From the NCBI GenBank assembly GCA_007844125.1, contig CM017572.1, positions 22,489,407 to 22,553,406 on the forward strand: a stretch of DNA of 64,000 nt, written 5' to 3'. This DNA comes from Sinonovacula constricta (lineage: Eukaryota; Mollusca; Bivalvia; Cardiida; Solecurtidae). The stretch's first letter is position 1, and each line of letters starts with the position of its first letter. The position numbers and the translations under genes were made by a program. The notes beneath the pieces were generated by a model that saw nothing but the letters and a program-made list of their open reading frames with translations, was not told the DNA's origin and did not search any database. Below are positions 45,001 through 57,289 of the stretch, piece by piece.

Positions 45001-48000
45001 GTAAGGCATTATGTCTGCATAAACCTATAATTTAGTCTTTATCATGTTCTGGTTGGGTATGTAAGGCATTATGTCTGCATAAACCTACAATATAGTCTTT
45101 ATCCTGTTCTGGTTGAGGCTGTAGGGTATTATGTCTGCATAAACCTATAATATAGTCTTTATCCTGTTCTGGTTGGGGCTGTAGGGTATTATGTCTGCAT
45201 AAACCTATACTATAGTCTTTATCCTGTTCTGGTTGGGCTGTAGGATATTATGTCTGCATAAACCTATAATATAGTCTTTATCCTGTTCTGGTTGGGGTAT
45301 ACGGTATTATGTCTGCATAAACCTATAATTTAGTCTTTATCCTGTTCTGGTTGGGGCTGTAGGGTATTATGTCTGCATAAACCTATAATATAGTCTTTAT
45401 CCTGTTCTGGTTGGTGTATAGGGTATTATGTCTGCATAAACCTATAATATAGTCTTTATCCTGTTCTGGTTGGGGTATAGGGTATTATGTCTGCATAAAC
45501 CTATAATATAGTCTTTATCCTGTTCTGGTTGAGGCTGTAGGGTATTATGTCTGCATAAACCTATAATATAGTCTTTATCCTGTTCTCGTTGGGGCTGTAG
45601 GGTATAATGTCTGCATAAACCTATAATTTAGTCTGTATCCTGTTCTGGTTGGGGCTGTAGGATATTATGTCTGCATAAACCTATAATATAGTCTGTATCC
45701 TGTTCTGGTTGGGGCTGTAGGATATTATGTCTGCATAAACCTATAATTTAGTCTTTATCATGTTCTGGTTGGGCTGTAGGATATTATGTCTGCATAAACC
45801 TATAATATAGTCTTTATCCTGTTCTGGTTGGGGCTGTAGGGTATTATGTCTGCATAAACCTGTAATTTAGTCTTTATCCTGTTCTGGTTGGGTATGTAGG
45901 CTATTATGTCTGCATAAACCTACCTATAATTTAGTCTTTATCATGTTCTGGTTGGGTATGTTGGGTATTATGTCTGCATAAACCTATAATTTTTCTTTAT
46001 CCTGTTCTGGTTGGGTATGTAAGGCATTATGTCTACATAAACCTATAATTTAGTCTTTATCCTGTTCTGGTTGGGCTGTAGGATATTATGTCTGCATAAA
46101 CCTATAATATAGTCTTTATCCTGTTCTGGATGGGCTGTAGGATATTATGTCTGCATAAACCTATAATATAGTCTTTATCCTGTTCTGGTTGGGGCTGTAG
46201 AGTATTAGGTCTGCATAAACCTATAATATAGTCTTTATCCTGTTCTGGTTGGGTATGTAGGGTATTATGTCTGCATAAACCTATAATTTAGTCTTTATCC
46301 TGTTCTGGTTGAGGCTGTAGGGTATTATGTCTGCATAAACCTATAATTTAGTCTTTATCCTGTTCTGGTTGAGGCTGTAGGGTATTATGTCTGCATAAAC
46401 CTATAATTTAGTCTTTATCCTGTTCTGGTTGAGGCTGTAGGGTATTATGTCTGCATAAACCTATAATTTAGTCTTTATCATGTTCTGGTTGGGTATGTTG
46501 GGTATTATGTCTGCATAAACATATAATATAGTCTTTATCCTGTTCTGGTTGGGGTATAGGGTATTATGTCTGCATAAACCTATAATTTAGTCTTTATCCT
46601 GTTCTGGTTGGGGTGTAGGGTATTATGTCTGCATAAACCTATAATATAGTCTTTATCCTGTTCTGGTTGGGGTATAGGGTATTATGTCTGCATAAACCTA
46701 TAATTTAGTCTTTATCCTGTTCTGGTTGGGCTGTAGGGTATTATGTCTGCATAAACCTATAATATAGTCTTTATCCTGTTCTGGTTGAGGCTGTAGGGTA
46801 TTATGTCTGCATAAACCTATAATTTAGTCTTTATCCTGTTCTGGTTGAGGCTGTAGGGTATTATGTCTGCATAAACCTATAATTTAGTCTTTATCATGTT
46901 CTGGTTGGGTATGTTGGGTATTATGTCTGCATAAACCTATAATATAGTCTTTATCCTGTTCTGGTTGGGGTATAGGGTATTATGTCTGCATAAACCTATA
47001 ATTTAGTCTTTATCCTGTTCTGGTTGGGGTGTACGGTATTATGTCTGCATAAACCTATAATATAGTCTTTATCCTGTTCTGGTTGGGGTATAGGGTATTA
47101 TGTCTGCATAAACCTATAATTTAGTCTTTATCCTGTTCTGGTTGGGGTGTAGGGTATTATGTCTGCATAAACCTATAATATAGTCTTTATCCTGTTCTGG
47201 TTGAGGCTGTAGGGTATATTGTCTGCATAAACCTATAATATAGTCTTTATCCTGTTCTGGTTGGGCTGTAGGATATTATGTCTGCATAAACCTATAATAT
47301 AGTCTTTATCCTGTTCTGGTTGAGGCTGTAGGGTATTATGTCTGCATAAACCTATAATATAGTCTTTATCCTGTTCTGGTTGGGCTGTAGGATATTATGT
47401 CTGCATAAACCTATAATATAGTCTTTATCCTGTTCTGGTTGGGGTATAGGGTATTATGTCTGCATAAACCTATAATTTAGTCTTTATCCTGTTCTGGTTG
47501 GGGTGTAGGGTATTATGTCTGCATAAACCTATAATTTAGTCTTTATCATGTTCTGGTTGGGTATGTAGGGTATTATGTCTGCATAAACCTATAATATAGT
47601 CTTTATCCTGTTCTGGTTGAGGCTGTAGGGTATTATATCTGCATAAACCTATAATATAGTCTTTATCCTGTTCTGGTTGGGCTGTAGGATATTATGTCTG
47701 CATAAACCTATAATATAGTCTTTATCCTGTTCTGGTTGGGGTATAGGGTATTATGTCTGCATAAACCTGTAATATAGTCTTTATCCTGTTCTGGTTGGGT
47801 ATGTAGGGTATTATGTCTGCATAAACCTATAATATAGTCTTTATCCTGTTCTGGTTGGGGAATAGGGTATTATGTCTGCATAAACCTGTAATATAGTCTT
47901 TATCCTGTTCTGGTTGGGGTATAGGGTATTATGTCTGCATAAACCTATAATATAGTCTTTATCCTGTTCTGGTTGAGGCTGTAGGTTATTATGTCTGCAT

Positions 48001-49259
48001 AAACCTATAATACAGTCTTTATCCTGTTCTGGTTGAGGCTGTAGGGTATTATGTCTGCATAAACCTATAATATAGTCTTTATCCTGTTCTGGTTGAGGCT
48101 GTAGGATATTATGTCTGCATAAACCTATAATATAGTCTTTATCCTGTTCTGGTTGGGTATGTAGGGTATTATGTCTGCATAAACCTATAATATAGTCTTT
48201 ATCCTGTTCTGGTTGGGGTATAGGGTATTATGTCTGCATAAACCTGTAATATAGTCTTTATCCTGTTCTGGTTGGGGTATAGGGTATTATGTCTGCATAA
48301 ACCTATAATATAGTCTTTATCCTGTTCTGGTTGAGGCTGTAGGGTATTACGTCGGCATAAACCTATAATATAGTCTTTATCCTGTTCTCGTTGGGGCTGT
48401 AGGGTATAATGTCTGCATAAACCTATAATTTAGTCTGTATCCTGTTCTGGTTGGGGCTGTAGGATATGTTGTCTGCATAAACCTATAATATAGTCTTTAT
48501 CCTGTTCTGGTTGGGACTGTAGGATATTATGTCTGCATAAACCTATAATTTAGTCTTTATCCTGTTCTGGTTGGGCTGTAGGATATTATGTCTGCATAAA
48601 CCTATAATATAGTCTTTATCCTGTTCTGGTTGGGGCTGTAGGGTATTATGTCTGCATAAACCTATAATATAGTCTTTATCCTGTTCTGGTTGGGTATGTA
48701 GGGTAATATGTCTGCATAAACATATAATATAGTCTTTATCCTGTTCTCGTTAGGGCTGTAGGATATTATGTCTGCATAAACCTATAATATAGTCTTTATC
48801 CTGTTCTCGTTGGGGCTGTAGGGTATATTGTCTGCATAAACCTATAATTTAGTCTTTATCCTGTTCTGGTTGGGCTGTAGGGTATTATGTCTGCATAAAC
48901 CTATAATTTAGTCTTTATCCTGTTCTGTTTGGGGCTGTAGGGTATTATGTCTGCATAAACCTATAATTTAGTCTTTATCCTGTTCTGGTTGGGCTGTAGG
49001 GTTTTATGTCTGTATAAACCTATAATATAGTCTTTATCCTGTTCTGGTTTGGGTGTAGGGTATTATGTCTGCATAAACCTATAATTTAGTCTTTATCCTG
49101 TTCTGGTTGGGGTGTAGGGTATTATGTCTGCATAAACCTATAATTTAGTCTTTATCCTGTTCTGGTTGGGGTGTAGGGTATTATGTCTGCATAAACCTAT
49201 TATTTAGTCTTTATCCTGTTCTATTAGGGGTGTTGAGTATTATGTCTGCATAATTTAGT
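39044..49259. repeat. 60-bp satellite array, about 170 monomers
   Basis: The monomer (59-61 bp) contains AGTCTTTATCCTGTTCTGGT, TGGGGCTGTAGGGTATTATG and TCTGCATAAACCTATAAT. Variants differ mainly in the GGGCTGTAGG / GGGTATGTAGG / GGGGTATAGGG segment. Rare variants recur at fixed spacing, showing higher-order duplications: TAGGCTATTATG at 43571 and 45897, TAATTTTTCTTT at 43661 and 45987, and TATTAGGTCTGC at 43877 and 46203, all 2326 bp apart. No open frame of note. Confidence 0.97.
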
Positions 49260-51390
49260 CTCAGTGAATACGATTTTGAACACTACCTCAGTTGTTAGTA
49301 AATTAGTACAAGTCGTGCATAAGCCGTTGTAAGGTATTAGATGTGTAATCAATCTCATGAATATTCGTGTAATGTCGGCATTTAGCGTTTTACGATGTTA
49401 CATGTTCGATCATTTACGTCAACACTCGGCATTCCGAGAATAAAAGCACCCGATTTAAGTTTTGCAATTTTATCCAATGAAATCGCGTCAATTTCTTCAC
49501 TCCAAAATGGCGACAAGGAATCGCGGTCAGCGTTTCGTCAAAAAAAAGCAAAATTAAAGCAACGAAAGAAAGAAGTGTGTTTTTCACATGTTTTGAGGGT
49601 ATTTTTATTTAGAAAAGTATACTCTAATAAAAATGTAGAAAACAAATGTCATTACTGTGTTTTCTTTATTTTTTATTCATCCAAATTTGACATGTATGAG
49701 ATTATTTAAAGGTCGGATTTGAGGACGTCGACCAAGTACATAAACATTCGCAAAACTCACTATTACACCATCTAATACCTTAAATGTTGATTCTTTAAAC
49801 AAGCACGATGTACTTTTCTGTTAAAAACAGGTATCGACTTCAGATCTAATTTCCATTGCGATGATATAACGTGATCTGAAAAGTAAGCAAATCACGCTAT
49901 GTTGTTAGTTTAAAGGAAGCATACTGCAGCCTGGCTCAGATAGGAAATACATGTTTGCCAGGTATAGGGTCCTGAATTTCACGTTATCGTTTTAGGTAAC
50001 AATTATTTAAGTGATTGTTTGAGAGTAAAACACAAAACAGACAAATCTGTAGATACTACCTTCAGCTTAAGGGCGTGTTTAGATTTCGATTTCATAACAT
50101 ATAAAATGTATACTTTTATCTTAGCGAACTTACCTTTTTTAAATTTTCTAAAGTTAAAGGAGAACAAAATGTACTCTTTATGTCAACAAAGTGTGTTCGT
50201 TCGAAATTGATTTTAGCACTCTCTAATGTTTTGCTGTACATCAGTCAGAATGGGGCAAAGCGATGCAATGCACTGATATCAGGTGAGAATTAAACATGCT
50301 TAATCTACGTGGTTCGCAGTGGCCCAAATCGGTACATTTTATAAGTGGTAAGAAGTTGAAGCGGTACAAATCTGTATTAAAGCGGTGGTTACACTAAATA
50401 CTGACCGGAAGACGAACCTGTGACATGGACTTTTTCTCGTTAGTAACAGTCTGTTGCTATGTTTCGGCATCAAATTTCCTATTTCGAAGATACTCTTAAT
50501 CGGTGTCATGTCTGATAGACAATAAACAGCTATTTTCACATATGGTTATTGGGGTCCATCATTACTTGGTCATGGTGAAATTTGTTTCCAACTTTTCGCG
50601 ATTCACTATAGAATATAGAACAATCTTATTTAGTCTAGTCTAACCTGTAACAACTAATAGCCATTCGCAACACCTCGGCTATTTCTAGTAAATGTACTTG
50701 CCCGGATACCGCCGAGGGGTTACGAAAGACATGATATGTAACAGCAACCGCCCATTGCCAAATTTCTAACGCATCCCAAAACAAGCGATGCACTTCAGCG
50801 CGGACGCCAATAATCTAATCATGAAGACCGTAGTGAAACAGAACGAAACAGAACATTATTTCTGCAACTTTTATGAATTTTATCCCAAACATGAAAATCT
50901 GTCTAATTTTTTGTTCACTGCATTTTAATAAGAAATTGAAAACTGTATACTGGCTGCTTAATACAAGTTTGACCGCATTTACAAGGTTAACGCACGACTT
51001 TCTTCTTAAGAACAAACGTTAGTTTGTTTTTGATAATAATTTATATAAATCATCTGAACAATGTCTTAAAGTTGGTATCCGACATTTGGCCTTCATCAAA
51101 AACCTGTGAACTTGGTTTGGGGGAAATGTAGTTTCATTTCTTCAAAAACTCTGCAGCGTCGTTCAGATCGAAAATACCTATATGTAGTGACGAGTGATGT
51201 GTTTACTTCAATTTTCACATATATTTTAATACATCAATAATCAGCATTTTGCGAGAATTTTTTTCAGGCCACAATAATTTATTTGGTTCTTTGCGAGAAA
51301 AATGTCTGGTCCAAACTGTAGAAGACCAACTTTAAATGTCAAATGATAAAAATATGGTAACTAAATATGACCATTTTTTCTCGCTTAGCA
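49260..51390. other. Intergenic region upstream of the GPCR
   Basis: No gene seen. About 50380-50680 carries a dispersed repeat whose inverted relative is at about 62824-63240, and about 51070-51330 carries another (TGGTATCCGACATTTGGCC) related to 57000-57170. Just before the GPCR start, TTTTTTCTCGCTTAGCAG looks like a splice acceptor, suggesting a 5'-UTR intron. Confidence 0.5.
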
Positions 51391-51394
51391 GGCC

Positions 51395-52477
51395 ATGGAG
51401 GCTTCGCTGTTGGACCGCCTGTCTGTTAACAGCACCGATATCTCGACAAGCATTGGCCATCCCACCGACAACTGCACCACCATTTCCAATGTTGTACCGA
51501 AGACCCTTCTAGGAATACTGTGTACACTTCCGGTTGTGATTGTGAATGGACTTTTTATGATGGTCCTTTACGTAAACCGGAGACAAAGTTGGGCCAAACA
51601 GCTAAAACATGTCACATGCTTGATAGTCAGCGATTTCATTATGGGAGTCGTGAACACGACCATTGTCATAAATCGCTTCCTTCCGTTCTGTCAACGAAGG
51701 GTTGAAGTGTGTCTGGCAGCCGAATATCTCTTCATAGCGACACAGCTTACATCAACTGGTCATATCTTTGTTATTTGCCTCGACCGACTTTTAAGAATGA
51801 GGAGTGCAACACCGGCATGTTCTTCACGCCAGCTAAAACCGTGGCTAGTGAGTTTAATAGTGTGGGCAATTACGCTGACAGCTTGCGCCATACCCTATGC
51901 AATATGGGCAAAAGGTGGATTTACCGTTCCGACATGCTTCCCTCCGCAAGGACTGTTTAACGACACACCAATTGCAGCTTTTCCGTTTCTTGCGACGTTG
52001 ATCATACTGTCATGCCTATCGACAAACGTTTTATATATTGTGTTATGTGTGCTGATTTCGGTGAAACTGCAAAGCGTGAGCCCAGAAAACCAAATTACCG
52101 AATCATCTTCCCAAAGCCGAAGAAACAGCAATGACCGCATTGGAGTACAATTATCTTTTAACAATGCCAACGTGGTTGGTGTAGACATACTGCAGGTAGA
52201 TAACCGATCCCAAATAGCCCTTCATACACGACACCAAGATGTGAGAAACAAGGTTCTAAAGACCATTGGGCTCCTGCTGTTGGCACTGGACGGCAGCGTT
52301 TGGCCGCTGCTGGTTGTTTTTGGAGGAAAACTTTTCAGTTTAACTTTTGACATAGCACCAACGTTGGTTCTTTTTCTCGTTTTAAATCAAGCCATAAATC
52401 CTTTCATATACACCTGGCGAATTCCGCAACTACGACAAGCCGTGGCGGAAATCATTAGAAAAACGTGCAGGGTGTAA
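51395..52477 (+). CDS. Class A (rhodopsin-like) G-protein-coupled receptor, orphan
   Basis: This is a 360-residue, single-coding-exon receptor starting in a strong GCCATGG context. N-glycosylation sites near the N terminus (NSTD, DNCT) precede seven hydrophobic segments. Family landmarks: Asn51 (TM1), Asp80 (TM2, LIVSD), Cys106 paired with Cys181 in the second extracellular loop, LDR at 129-131 in place of DRY, Trp157 (TM4), and NPFIY at 335-339 (TM7). The third intracellular loop is about 60 residues and Ser-rich. TM6 has ALDGSVWP in place of CWxP. It acts at the plasma membrane through G proteins. The ligand cannot be inferred, though the layout is loosely amine/peptide-receptor-like. Confidence 0.9.
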   Translation: MEASLLDRLSVNSTDISTSIGHPTDNCTTISNVVPKTLLGILCTLPVVIVNGLFMMVLYVNRRQSWAKQLKHVTCLIVSDFIMGVVNTTIVINRFLPFCQRRVEVCLAAEYLFIATQLTSTGHIFVICLDRLLRMRSATPACSSRQLKPWLVSLIVWAITLTACAIPYAIWAKGGFTVPTCFPPQGLFNDTPIAAFPFLATLIILSCLSTNVLYIVLCVLISVKLQSVSPENQITESSSQSRRNSNDRIGVQLSFNNANVVGVDILQVDNRSQIALHTRHQDVRNKVLKTIGLLLLALDGSVWPLLVVFGGKLFSLTFDIAPTLVLFLVLNQAINPFIYTWRIPQLRQAVAEIIRKTCRV

Positions 52478-52954
52478 CTATATCGGGCTCATTAAGTGTT
52501 CATCATAACAAAACAAAAACAACTTGTATGATCTTCACCATTGTTTACATAAAACCTTTGGTTCAAAACAATAGCCGGAGAATGTATCGTCTGTACTTAC
52601 TGCACAATTATAAGAACCCTCGTAAAAAGCTGTTGTAGAAATTTCTTGGCACTTTCCATAGACAACAAAAAATGTTAAGACAAAGATATGGTGTTAATAT
52701 CTTTTTTTCTGTTCTGCTTAAGATACGTATCCAAAGTTGTATGCATAATGCATACATAGAGTTGTGATCTCCCGATCTCATATCCAGTTTTACTAATCTT
52801 TTTTTTCTCCCTAATATACGCTAAAACTGTTTTGGTATGGGTTATGGGTTAGGTTATGTGTTATCACTGACATAAGACGAAGCTCTAACCGCACTATTAA
52901 GCATGTTTTAATCCCACGTGATAAAGAAGAGTATGCAAATAATATTGTTAAACA
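52478..52954. other. 3' flank of the GPCR
   Basis: No further gene. No strong AATAAA close to the stop was seen. Confidence 0.4.
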
Positions 52955-53105
52955 GGTTAGAACCACCGGAGCACCGCAGGTCAGCTGGAAGACCTTCCCG
53001 CATTAAGTCCATCGCCCCGAATGGGACTCGAACCCACGCAGTGGGAGGTTAAGCAGTCAGAGGAGTTACAAATCGGCGACTCTACCACTACGCCATCGTC
53101 GCTCC
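52955..53105 (-). repeat. tRNA-derived SINE, minus strand
   Basis: The minus strand carries GGCGTAGTGGTAGAGTCGCC (A box) and GTGGGTTCGAGTCCCATTC (B box), then GGAAGGTCTTCCAGCTGAC and CGGTGGTTCTAAC. It belongs to the same family as 59302-59475. Confidence 0.75.
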
Positions 53106-53259
53106 ACACCACCTTAAAAAGGAGCGTTAGAATTGACGTTTGGACAGGGGCGTGCCAAGACGACTTTTGTGTATACGCACTCCTGCTAGGGGGGTCCGGC
53201 ATGCTCCCCCGGAAAAAAAAAATTACTACATAACGCCGTAGGTGCATTCTGGGGCGTTT

Positions 53260-54125
53260 TTAAACATAAAAAATGCCAATAACTATCATTTGAAATAGAA
53301 AATACGTCATACTTTTTCAGGTGTCTTTATAGCGCTTCATAATGTATACAAAACATTTTTTTCCTGAAAACAAGTAATAGTAGTAAAATTTAGACTATAT
53401 ATGTATATAGTCAAACAAGAAAAAGATGGGTGTAAGTTAGACATTTGTAATTATGAATGATGAAAACCACTAGATCTTACAGGTAGTGCCTAACCCGGGT
53501 TAGGCGACGATTTGTATTCGCTTTTTGGCGTTTTTATTTTTTCAATTTCTGGAAGCCACTGTACGCACGTGCGTAAGTGCGTAACGGCAGGCACGCCCCT
53601 GTTGGAGTTGAGTAATGTTTCGTCTTTATTTTTCTGAAGGAGATGTAAATGGCAGCACGTCTGTGAACTATGGATGCGTATCATCATAAATCTTAAGATC
53701 GATGGATAGACGTTCTTAAATTTTGGTCACTCCTAAATGCCTTTTAAACAAACTGTCGTAAGTGCAATTGGAAGCAAATCGATCAAAAGCACTACGCTTC
53801 TGAATTAAATAAAATCGAGATATGACAAACCGGTATCTCATCTACGACATGAATTAATAATAAAACTATATCTTATAAAATTGTATTTCTCCTTTAAAGT
53901 CGGAGAGGTACCTTGCCGACCTGTCTTAGTCTCGCCTATGATTTAACTTATTGAAGGTTAAACGTTCAATCAAATGCTTGTCCGCGCACATTTTATTGTT
54001 GTAAGTTTTGTCAATCATTAAAAACCATGACATATTCGGAAAAAAAGAAAAGGAGATGGTTTATGACGTACATCGCGCTCAAGGTTACCAAAATGAAATC
54101 ACTGTCTATAAAACAAATTGCATGT
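53260..54125. other. Intergenic, no gene recognised
   Basis: Contains ACGCACGTGCGTAAGTGCGTAA near 53560, a small GCACGTGC-type palindrome; nothing else stands out. Confidence 0.35.
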
Positions 54126-54790
54126 TTAAGTTGCTTAAAATCATCATTATACGCTTATTAAAAATCATCACCATACGCTAATTAAAAATCATTATCATAC
54201 GCTTATTAAAAATCATCATCATAAGCTAATTCAAAATCATCATAATACGCTAATAAAAATTGTCATCAGACGCTAATTAAAAATCATAATCATACGCTAA
54301 TTAAAAATCATCATCATAAGCTTATTAGAAATTATCATTATACGCTAATAAAAATTCATTATCACACGTTTATTAAAAAATCATTATCATACGCTAATTA
54401 AAAAATCATCATCATAAGCTAATTAAAAAATCATCATCATAAGCTTATTAAAAATAATCATCATACGCTTATTAAAAAATCATCATCATAAGCTAATTAA
54501 AAATCATCATCATACGCTTATTAAAAATCATCATCATAAGCTAATAGCATCATCATGCACTTATTAAAAATCACCATCATACGCTTATTAAAAAATCATC
54601 ATCATACGCTTATTAAACATCATCATAAGCTAATTAAAAATCATCCTCATACGCTTATAAAAAATCATCATCATACGCTAATTAAAAATTATCATCATAC
54701 GCTTATAAAAAATCATCATCATACGCTAATTAAAATTCATCATCATACGCTAATTAAAGATCATCATACGCTTATAAAAAAAATCATCGA
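54126..54790. repeat. 23-bp AT-rich tandem repeat
   Basis: About 28 units of AAAATCATCATCATACGCTT with an AATT/TATT junction; alternating TACGCTTATT and TAAGCTAATT variants. One isolated unit remains about 360 bp away (near 55145), suggesting the array was once longer or was interrupted. The open frame at 54555-54812 is an artefact. Confidence 0.93.
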
Positions 54791-56086
54791 ACGAACGAAA
54801 CATTTATTTTGACTTAAGCATAACAAGCTCATCGTCATATACAAAAAATATAAGCATAGCAAGATATTAAATGTGACATGTGAACAGTGAGTAAAAGGAC
54901 AAAGACAATTAAAAAATATGAAATACTAAGTAATATTTAACAGTTACAGACATCTATAGAAATTTTACTTGTACAATGTATATTTACAAAAAAAAAAAAT
55001 ACAATAGAGTGTCTCTTAAATTAAAAGATTTATCACAAAAAATGCAATATTTTTAAGAACCAGTATACTTTCACTTTGCATAAGAGTGATATATTTAAAC
55101 ATATTTGTATTGGTGTAAAAATATTTAGGAATATACTGTCTTCTTAAAAATCATCATCATACGCTATTTAAAAAATCAGCCAACACAAGTTTGACACCTC
55201 TTTACCACAAGCTCAAGTACATATTTAAAATATTGTTCGTTATCCTATTAAACATTTAGGAAATAACTGCGTATAACAATGAGTTTTACTCAAAATTATC
55301 TCGTATAAAGTTAAGCCTTAGGCCAGCTTTTCATCATAGCACACTGAGAATTTTTTTTTTCTTGTTTGTTTTTTTGTTGTTGTTGTTGATGATTTATTTT
55401 TTTATAAAAGTAAAATCTTTAGTTGTCGATTATGCCTGTGTCGAGGCATTTAACATACGATATTTAATCCCCTAATTCTTAAGCTTGTTTATTTATATGC
55501 CGTGCTAACCATTGTAACCCACAGAACCATCAAGTACCATATTTTGCGGAACGTACCCTGCGAATCTTTTTATAGGAACGGAGCATGCGGGGAATCGTCC
55601 AGCGCGGGGAATCTTAACAAAATCGTATTTTGATTGGACGGCCAGAAATGTTGATTGATACGCATTTCAGCTCAGTTACAATAATAATTGATTTTTGTTG
55701 CTATAGTGTCTAACAATATAACCATTATTGTTACATCTCAATTAAAAAGATGTTTCATTTGATACATAGGTATATTTATTGCTAGCATTTTAATGGGTTT
55801 GATTTTTTTCTCTAAATACGTAGGTGTTATGTCAATAGATATTATCATTAACAGTAACTTGTGAATGTAGATAATCCTTAGAATGAACAGGAGAATCCAT
55901 ATTATGAATTATGAAACCACTTGCTAAAATGTAACAATATAGACATCATAGTATCTCGTTCCTAATATAATGCAGCTGTATTACTATTTAATGGATTATC
56001 TTGGTACTTCTCTGTAAATGCCATTCAAACCTTATGTTCTGTTAGACTTGGTCATATTTGTGATCAAATATATACCAATAAACATG
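54791..56086. other. Intergenic, no gene recognised
   Basis: AT-rich with poly-T and TTG tracts near 55350-55390. No exon signal. Confidence 0.35.
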
Positions 56087-56517
56087 TATAGCTTGCGTAT
56101 AATAACCCCGACTTGACCTTTATGCAAGAATATATTATCTATCGAATACGAACGCAAAGTTAGTTATCGATAATGCAATCGCGGATAGTCGTCTAAGATC
56201 GGGTATGTTTGTTGAACAATCATAATGTTTATATATTCAATACAAGTATGAGGCTTAACAGTACCGGCGTGGCCGAGGGGTTACCGTGCAATGTCTGCTT
56301 CACCGATTAGGCTAACGAACAGTACATCTATTTGTCGTATAAATTAAGAAGATAATTCTAAAGCTTTCAACGTACAAAGCACGATTGATTTTCATTTGCA
56401 TGCGAAAATTGCAGAGGTGGAAAGAAGGCGTGGTATTGATCGTATATAGGTGTGAGCTAGATCGTTAATAGATGCTAATATTAAAGGTCAAGTCGGGGTT
56501 ATTATACGCAAGCTATA
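56087..56517. mobile_element. MITE with perfect 36-bp TIRs, containing a tRNA-like fragment
   Basis: 56087-56122 (TATAGCTTGCGTATAATAAC...) is the exact reverse complement of 56482-56517. The 431-bp element has no coding capacity. Inside, at about 56263-56330, CCGGCGTGGCCGAGGGGTTA resembles a tRNA A-box region. Confidence 0.8.
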
Positions 56518-57289
56518 ATGTTTTTTGCAATGGTCTCTGCTACTGTTAGTTTTACAACTGTCATATCGTTACAACCGTATTCATAAATGTACTAATTAAA
56601 TTCGTATTTATACAACATATATATAGAGGAAAGTCATAAAATCTCATAGTTGTTCTAGTTCTATACATCCAGGAGGCGTCTGAAAATATTGATCCATCGA
56701 TATGCGTGTGTATCTCCTGAGCCATTGCCATGGTCATCAAGTAAGTCCCTGCTAGCTGATAGGGTAAATTATTGAGAACATTTTTTATTTCTTGTTGTCC
56801 AGCTGACTCAAAGTGTAAAGAACCACCCACGGTAAAGATGAAATTGGCCGTGCGTATTAAAGGGTGCTAAATAAAAAATGTATGGGATTGGGATCTGCTA
56901 AAAATAGACATAGACGTCACAGCGGATGACGAGGATGGGCTTAAACATAACTGATTACGTGGTTTACTTAGTTTAAAAATAGCCAACTGTGCAGAGTGGT
57001 TCAGATAGGAAATACATGTTTGTAATGTCGATTGTGGCGTTATGGTTCACTTTTCAGACAGGTGTAGGACATAAATAAACAGCATTTTGTGAGATCTATT
57101 CAGGTAACAATAGTTTATAAAGATGATTAATGAAAATATTTTTGGTCCAAACTGTCGGATACCACCTTTGAATAAAACCAGTCCTTCAGTACCAACAACG
57201 CATACCATACATACTACTGTTCCACTTGTTCCGGTCTCTAATTCAAGTCAGTGTAGGACAAAAAGTAATGAGTGGATAAATCCCCTACC
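56518..57289. other. Intergenic; dispersed repeat near 57000-57170
   Basis: CAGCATTTTGTGAGATCTAT and GGTCCAAACTGTCGGATACC relate this stretch to 51070-51330. The 56561-56830 minus-strand open frame resembles nothing I know. Confidence 0.4.

Noticed and set aside
49395..49709. 104-codon frame with a Lys-rich stretch
   Set aside because: No recognisable domain or homologous neighbour and ordinary AT-rich composition; not enough to call a gene.
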